Notes under the pieces: model-generated
Told to the model about the DNA's origin: nothing
The model's input: the letters and a program-made list of their open reading frames with translations, nothing else
Database searches by the model: none
Shown here: positions 14,054 through 16,482 of the stretch, in pieces
How positions within the stretch are numbered: position 1 is the stretch's first letter
Layout: the number at the start of each line of letters is the position of its first letter
Translations under genes and position numbers: made by a program
Assembly (NCBI GenBank): GCA_023442495.1
Contig: JAEZZB010000053.1
Coordinates: 1-16,482, forward strand
Source: Bacillota bacterium
GTDB taxonomy: Bacteria > Bacillota > Clostridia > Tissierellales > Peptoniphilaceae
DNA: 16,482 nt
Direction of reading: 5' to 3'

Positions 14054-15425
14054 TTGCTATAATCCTCAACCTTTCTTCAATACTTGATTTTACTTTTCTT
14101 GTAATATTTACAGTATCTAAATCAGTTAATATAAATATTGTATCAATATTTTCATAGTCAATTAAATTTTCTATTTCATCATAATCCTCAGCATCTACGA
14201 TTTTATTTCTTTCAATACCAGTAAGTAAAAGAACAACAATTTGATCTTTATTTCTTTTACCACATGTAATAATTTGTTTAATATTATCTCTATTTAAATA
14301 ATTAAAATCTAAATCGTAAAACCAAGAAATATTCTCTGAATTTGTATTATTTGGAGATAATTCATTATTTCCCAAAACAATAGCAATATTTCCAGTTTGT
14401 TTTCTTATAAAATCAAAGCTTCTAGATGATGAAATTGGATTTATCGCTTTTGCAAGCATATAAAAAATTTTCTTGTCACCTATAATAGTTTCTTCAAAAC
14501 GAGAACTTATGACTTGTATTTTATTAAAATCTGTAGCTAACTCTTCCATTGAAAATCCATTTTCACTTAAAACGGAAATCGCAGCTAACATATTATATAA
14601 ATCTACAATATTACTACTTTGCAATCCAAAATTATAAGATTTAGCATTGAATGTAACTTCTGCTGTTTTATTTTCTAAATTAGCCTTATGAATTATATAC
14701 TCAGCTTTAGGATTTTCAAATCCACAATTATCACAATAATAGCGACCTATATGATTATATCTGATAAATTCTGGGACAAGCCTATGATTACATATTGGGC
14801 AATTTTCTATATCCTTTATCCTAGAATCTCTTATTTCTTCTTCACCTTCTAGTAAATCTATTGAATAAAATTTTCTTGAACTATTAGCTTTTAATCTTGA
14901 GCTTATCAAATCGTCAGCATTTAAAATCAATTTTGTTGAACTTGGTGTTGCATCTTCAATGATATCAAAAATGTATTCTGCATGTGCATTTCTCTTAGAA
15001 GAATCTCTAAAAAGATTTGTTACTACAAGCCAATCTGGAGTAAAATCTTTATATATTCTATATGATGATCTTTCATCAATTTCAATAATTCCATAATCTC
15101 TATCTACATTACCTTTGAGATTACAAAAACTTATAAAAGACGCAATTACACCATGGACAGTATTAGATCCATAATTATTATGCATATAGCTAATATTTTT
15201 TGATTTTAAAAAATCGGAAATCATATTAGCAGTAGTAGTTTTACCATTTGTACCTGTTATTGCAATAGTCGTTTTAGGCATTCCTATTCGACCCAATATG
15301 TCTGGACATAATTTATAAGCTAATACACCAGGAAGATGAGTCGCTTTTCTTCCCATTAGCTTCATAATTTTTGTTGTAATTTTTACCAACCATAATGTAA
15401 AGTAAAACCTAATTCCTTTTTTCAT
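14040..15425 (-). CDS. murT: MurT-like Mur ligase (lipid II isoglutaminyl synthase, ligase subunit homologue)
   Basis: MurT uses ATP to activate the D-Glu carboxyl of lipid II and receives ammonia from GatD. This 461-residue protein has a Mur-ligase central domain with P-loop ITGTNGKTTT (56-65), IIEIDERS (113-120), NLFRDSSKR (137-145) and LNADD (168-172). A four-Cys zinc ribbon (C209, C212, C231, C234) is inserted as in true MurT, and a C-terminal DUF1727 domain begins near 318. That domain is diverged: the usual NP-(A/V)-GFN block reads NPISSSRS (329-336), and the NDNxADGxDxSW block reads NNELSPNNTNSENISW (353-368) without its aspartates; D371 in WFYDLD remains. ATP use looks intact, but the acceptor chemistry may differ. 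Weak GTAGGT Shine-Dalgarno site before ATG 15425. Confidence 0.88.
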   Translation of the reverse strand: MKKGIRFYFTLWLVKITTKIMKLMGRKATHLPGVLAYKLCPDILGRIGMPKTTIAITGTNGKTTTANMISDFLKSKNISYMHNNYGSNTVHGVIASFISFCNLKGNVDRDYGIIEIDERSSYRIYKDFTPDWLVVTNLFRDSSKRNAHAEYIFDIIEDATPSSTKLILNADDLISSRLKANSSRKFYSIDLLEGEEEIRDSRIKDIENCPICNHRLVPEFIRYNHIGRYYCDNCGFENPKAEYIIHKANLENKTAEVTFNAKSYNFGLQSSNIVDLYNMLAAISVLSENGFSMEELATDFNKIQVISSRFEETIIGDKKIFYMLAKAINPISSSRSFDFIRKQTGNIAIVLGNNELSPNNTNSENISWFYDLDFNYLNRDNIKQIITCGKRNKDQIVVLLLTGIERNKIVDAEDYDEIENLIDYENIDTIFILTDLDTVNITRKVKSSIEERLRIIANDEN

Positions 15426-15453
15426 AATTACCTACCAAAATATTTATAAAACA

Positions 15454-15482
15454 ATTATATAACAATCATTTTATCAATTCAA
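15454..15482 (-). promoter_or_regulatory. Probable promoter of the murT-gatD-ATP-grasp operon
   Basis: In the 58-base gap after hprK the minus strand has TTGAAT (15482-15477), a 17-base spacer and a perfect TATAAT (15459-15454). No terminator is seen after hprK, so readthrough from hprK may also contribute. Confidence 0.6.
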
Positions 15483-15483
15483 T

Positions 15484-16464
15484 TTATCTATTGTTTTCAT
15501 ATATATCCACTTCATCACTATAATACTCATTTTGGCTTTGCTCAATTCCATTCATTTCTTGAAAAAGTCTTGAAGTTAAGTATTTTGCTGAATTATATCC
15601 TAATTTCTTTTGTCTTAAATTTCTTACAGCAACTTCGATAATCATAGCAATATTTCTACCAGGTTTAACTGGTACTGTAATTTTAGGGACTTCAATACCT
15701 AGTATCATCTCGGTCTCATCTTCTAGACCTAATCTATCATATTCTTTTTCATCATTCCAATTTTCAAGTTCAATTATTAAATCAATTCCTGTTTCAACTT
15801 TAACAGAACCTACACCATAAAGCCTTCTTATATCTAAAATGCCAATTCCTCTAATTTCCATAAAATGCCTGATATTAGCAGCAGAAGTTCCAGATAATTC
15901 ATCGACTACTCTTCTAATTTCTACTACATCATCGGCTACAAGTCTATGACCTCTAATAACTAAATCCAATGCCGTTTCAGATTTACCAACTGATGATTCA
16001 CCTTTGATTAAAACCCCCGAACCGTACATTTCCATTAAACCAGCATGAATACTTATTTCTTCTGCTAAGTGCTTTTCTAGTGACATTGAAAGTTTAGATG
16101 ATAGAAGAGTTGTCGGATCAGCTGAAATTAATACAGTTTTATTATAATAATTAGCTAAATCTAATATATCTTTCGTCACTTCTCTATCATATGAAAATAT
16201 TAAACACGGAATTTGTTCTGATAATATCCCTCTAAATCTTTCATATCTTAGCTCCTCGGTTAATTGCATATAATAACTATATTCAACATTACCTATAATT
16301 TGTATTCTTTTATTAGGAAATGAATTCATAAATCCTGCCAATTGAAGTCCTGGACGATTTATATTTTTATCTGATAAAGTTATTTCATCATAATCACTAG
16401 ATTTTTCAATAATTTTAAGATTTAATTCTTCAACAATTTCTGATAATTTTACACTTTTAGCCAT
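15484..16464 (-). CDS. hprK: HPr kinase/phosphorylase (HprK)
   Basis: A bifunctional cytosolic enzyme that phosphorylates HPr on Ser46 with ATP or pyrophosphate and removes the phosphate, controlling carbon catabolite repression and sugar PTS uptake in low-GC Gram-positives. Counting from ATG 16464 (326 residues): HPrK N-terminal domain (about 1-130), Walker A GESSVGKSE (155-163, usually GDSGVGKSE), catalytic His141 region, VADDVVEI (176-183), signature MEIRGIGILDI (202-212) and the PVKPGRN loop (265-271). A longer frame from TTG 16476 is rejected because that codon forms part of the TTTTGGAG Shine-Dalgarno site; ATG lies six bases downstream of GGAG. Upstream context is cut by the window edge. 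Confidence 0.95.
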   Translation of the reverse strand: MAKSVKLSEIVEELNLKIIEKSSDYDEITLSDKNINRPGLQLAGFMNSFPNKRIQIIGNVEYSYYMQLTEELRYERFRGILSEQIPCLIFSYDREVTKDILDLANYYNKTVLISADPTTLLSSKLSMSLEKHLAEEISIHAGLMEMYGSGVLIKGESSVGKSETALDLVIRGHRLVADDVVEIRRVVDELSGTSAANIRHFMEIRGIGILDIRRLYGVGSVKVETGIDLIIELENWNDEKEYDRLGLEDETEMILGIEVPKITVPVKPGRNIAMIIEVAVRNLRQKKLGYNSAKYLTSRLFQEMNGIEQSQNEYYSDEVDIYENNR

Positions 16465-16482
16465 TTTTTTCTCCAAAATATT

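Overview
The window comes from an AT-rich, low-GC Gram-positive (Firmicutes) chromosome. Shine-Dalgarno sites are strong, UUG starts are used, the tRNA genes encode CCA, and HPr kinase, MurT/GatD, an ECF riboflavin transporter and an FMN riboswitch are present. I lean towards anaerobic cocci of the Tissierellia/Peptoniphilaceae type; this is inference, and the genus cannot be read from the sequence.

Left part (1-3300). The 5' end of an IS200-type TnpA runs off the left edge. Next comes a secreted protein on the minus strand with tandem 57-residue SH3-like repeats and a C-terminal C39-like cysteine peptidase domain. A tRNA-His/tRNA-Leu pair follows, with its own promoter and terminator.

Middle part (3357-9088). 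A minus-strand unit, ribU-rsuA-udk, has one-base TAATG gene overlaps and sits behind a complete FMN riboswitch with a terminator. Upstream is a two-gene unit of a zincin-like metallopeptidase and a cytoplasmic GH13_5 alpha-amylase. The lipid II flippase gene murJ is alone on the plus strand, divergent from the metallopeptidase gene. A hairpin that can terminate both strands separates it from the next operon.

Right part (9091-16464). All genes are on the minus strand, in the order hprK, murT-like, gatD-like, then four consecutive ATP-grasp genes. From murT onward they are tightly packed or overlapping, and a plausible promoter lies between hprK and murT. The gatD-like protein has no cysteine at all: Thr stands where the glutaminase nucleophile should be and Ile where the catalytic His should be. 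The MurT partner keeps its P-loop and four-Cys zinc ribbon but is altered in the C-terminal motif. A Mur-ligase/pseudo-glutaminase pair followed by four ATP-grasp ligases suggests a cell-envelope modification pathway different from ordinary D-Glu amidation of lipid II. One candidate role is attaching amino acids to the peptidoglycan precursor or another envelope polymer. This is the most interesting part of the window.

Several gene starts are moved downstream from the longest open frame, because the upstream codons overlap the Shine-Dalgarno site or a terminator hairpin: the SH3/C39 gene, ribU, the metallopeptidase gene and hprK.
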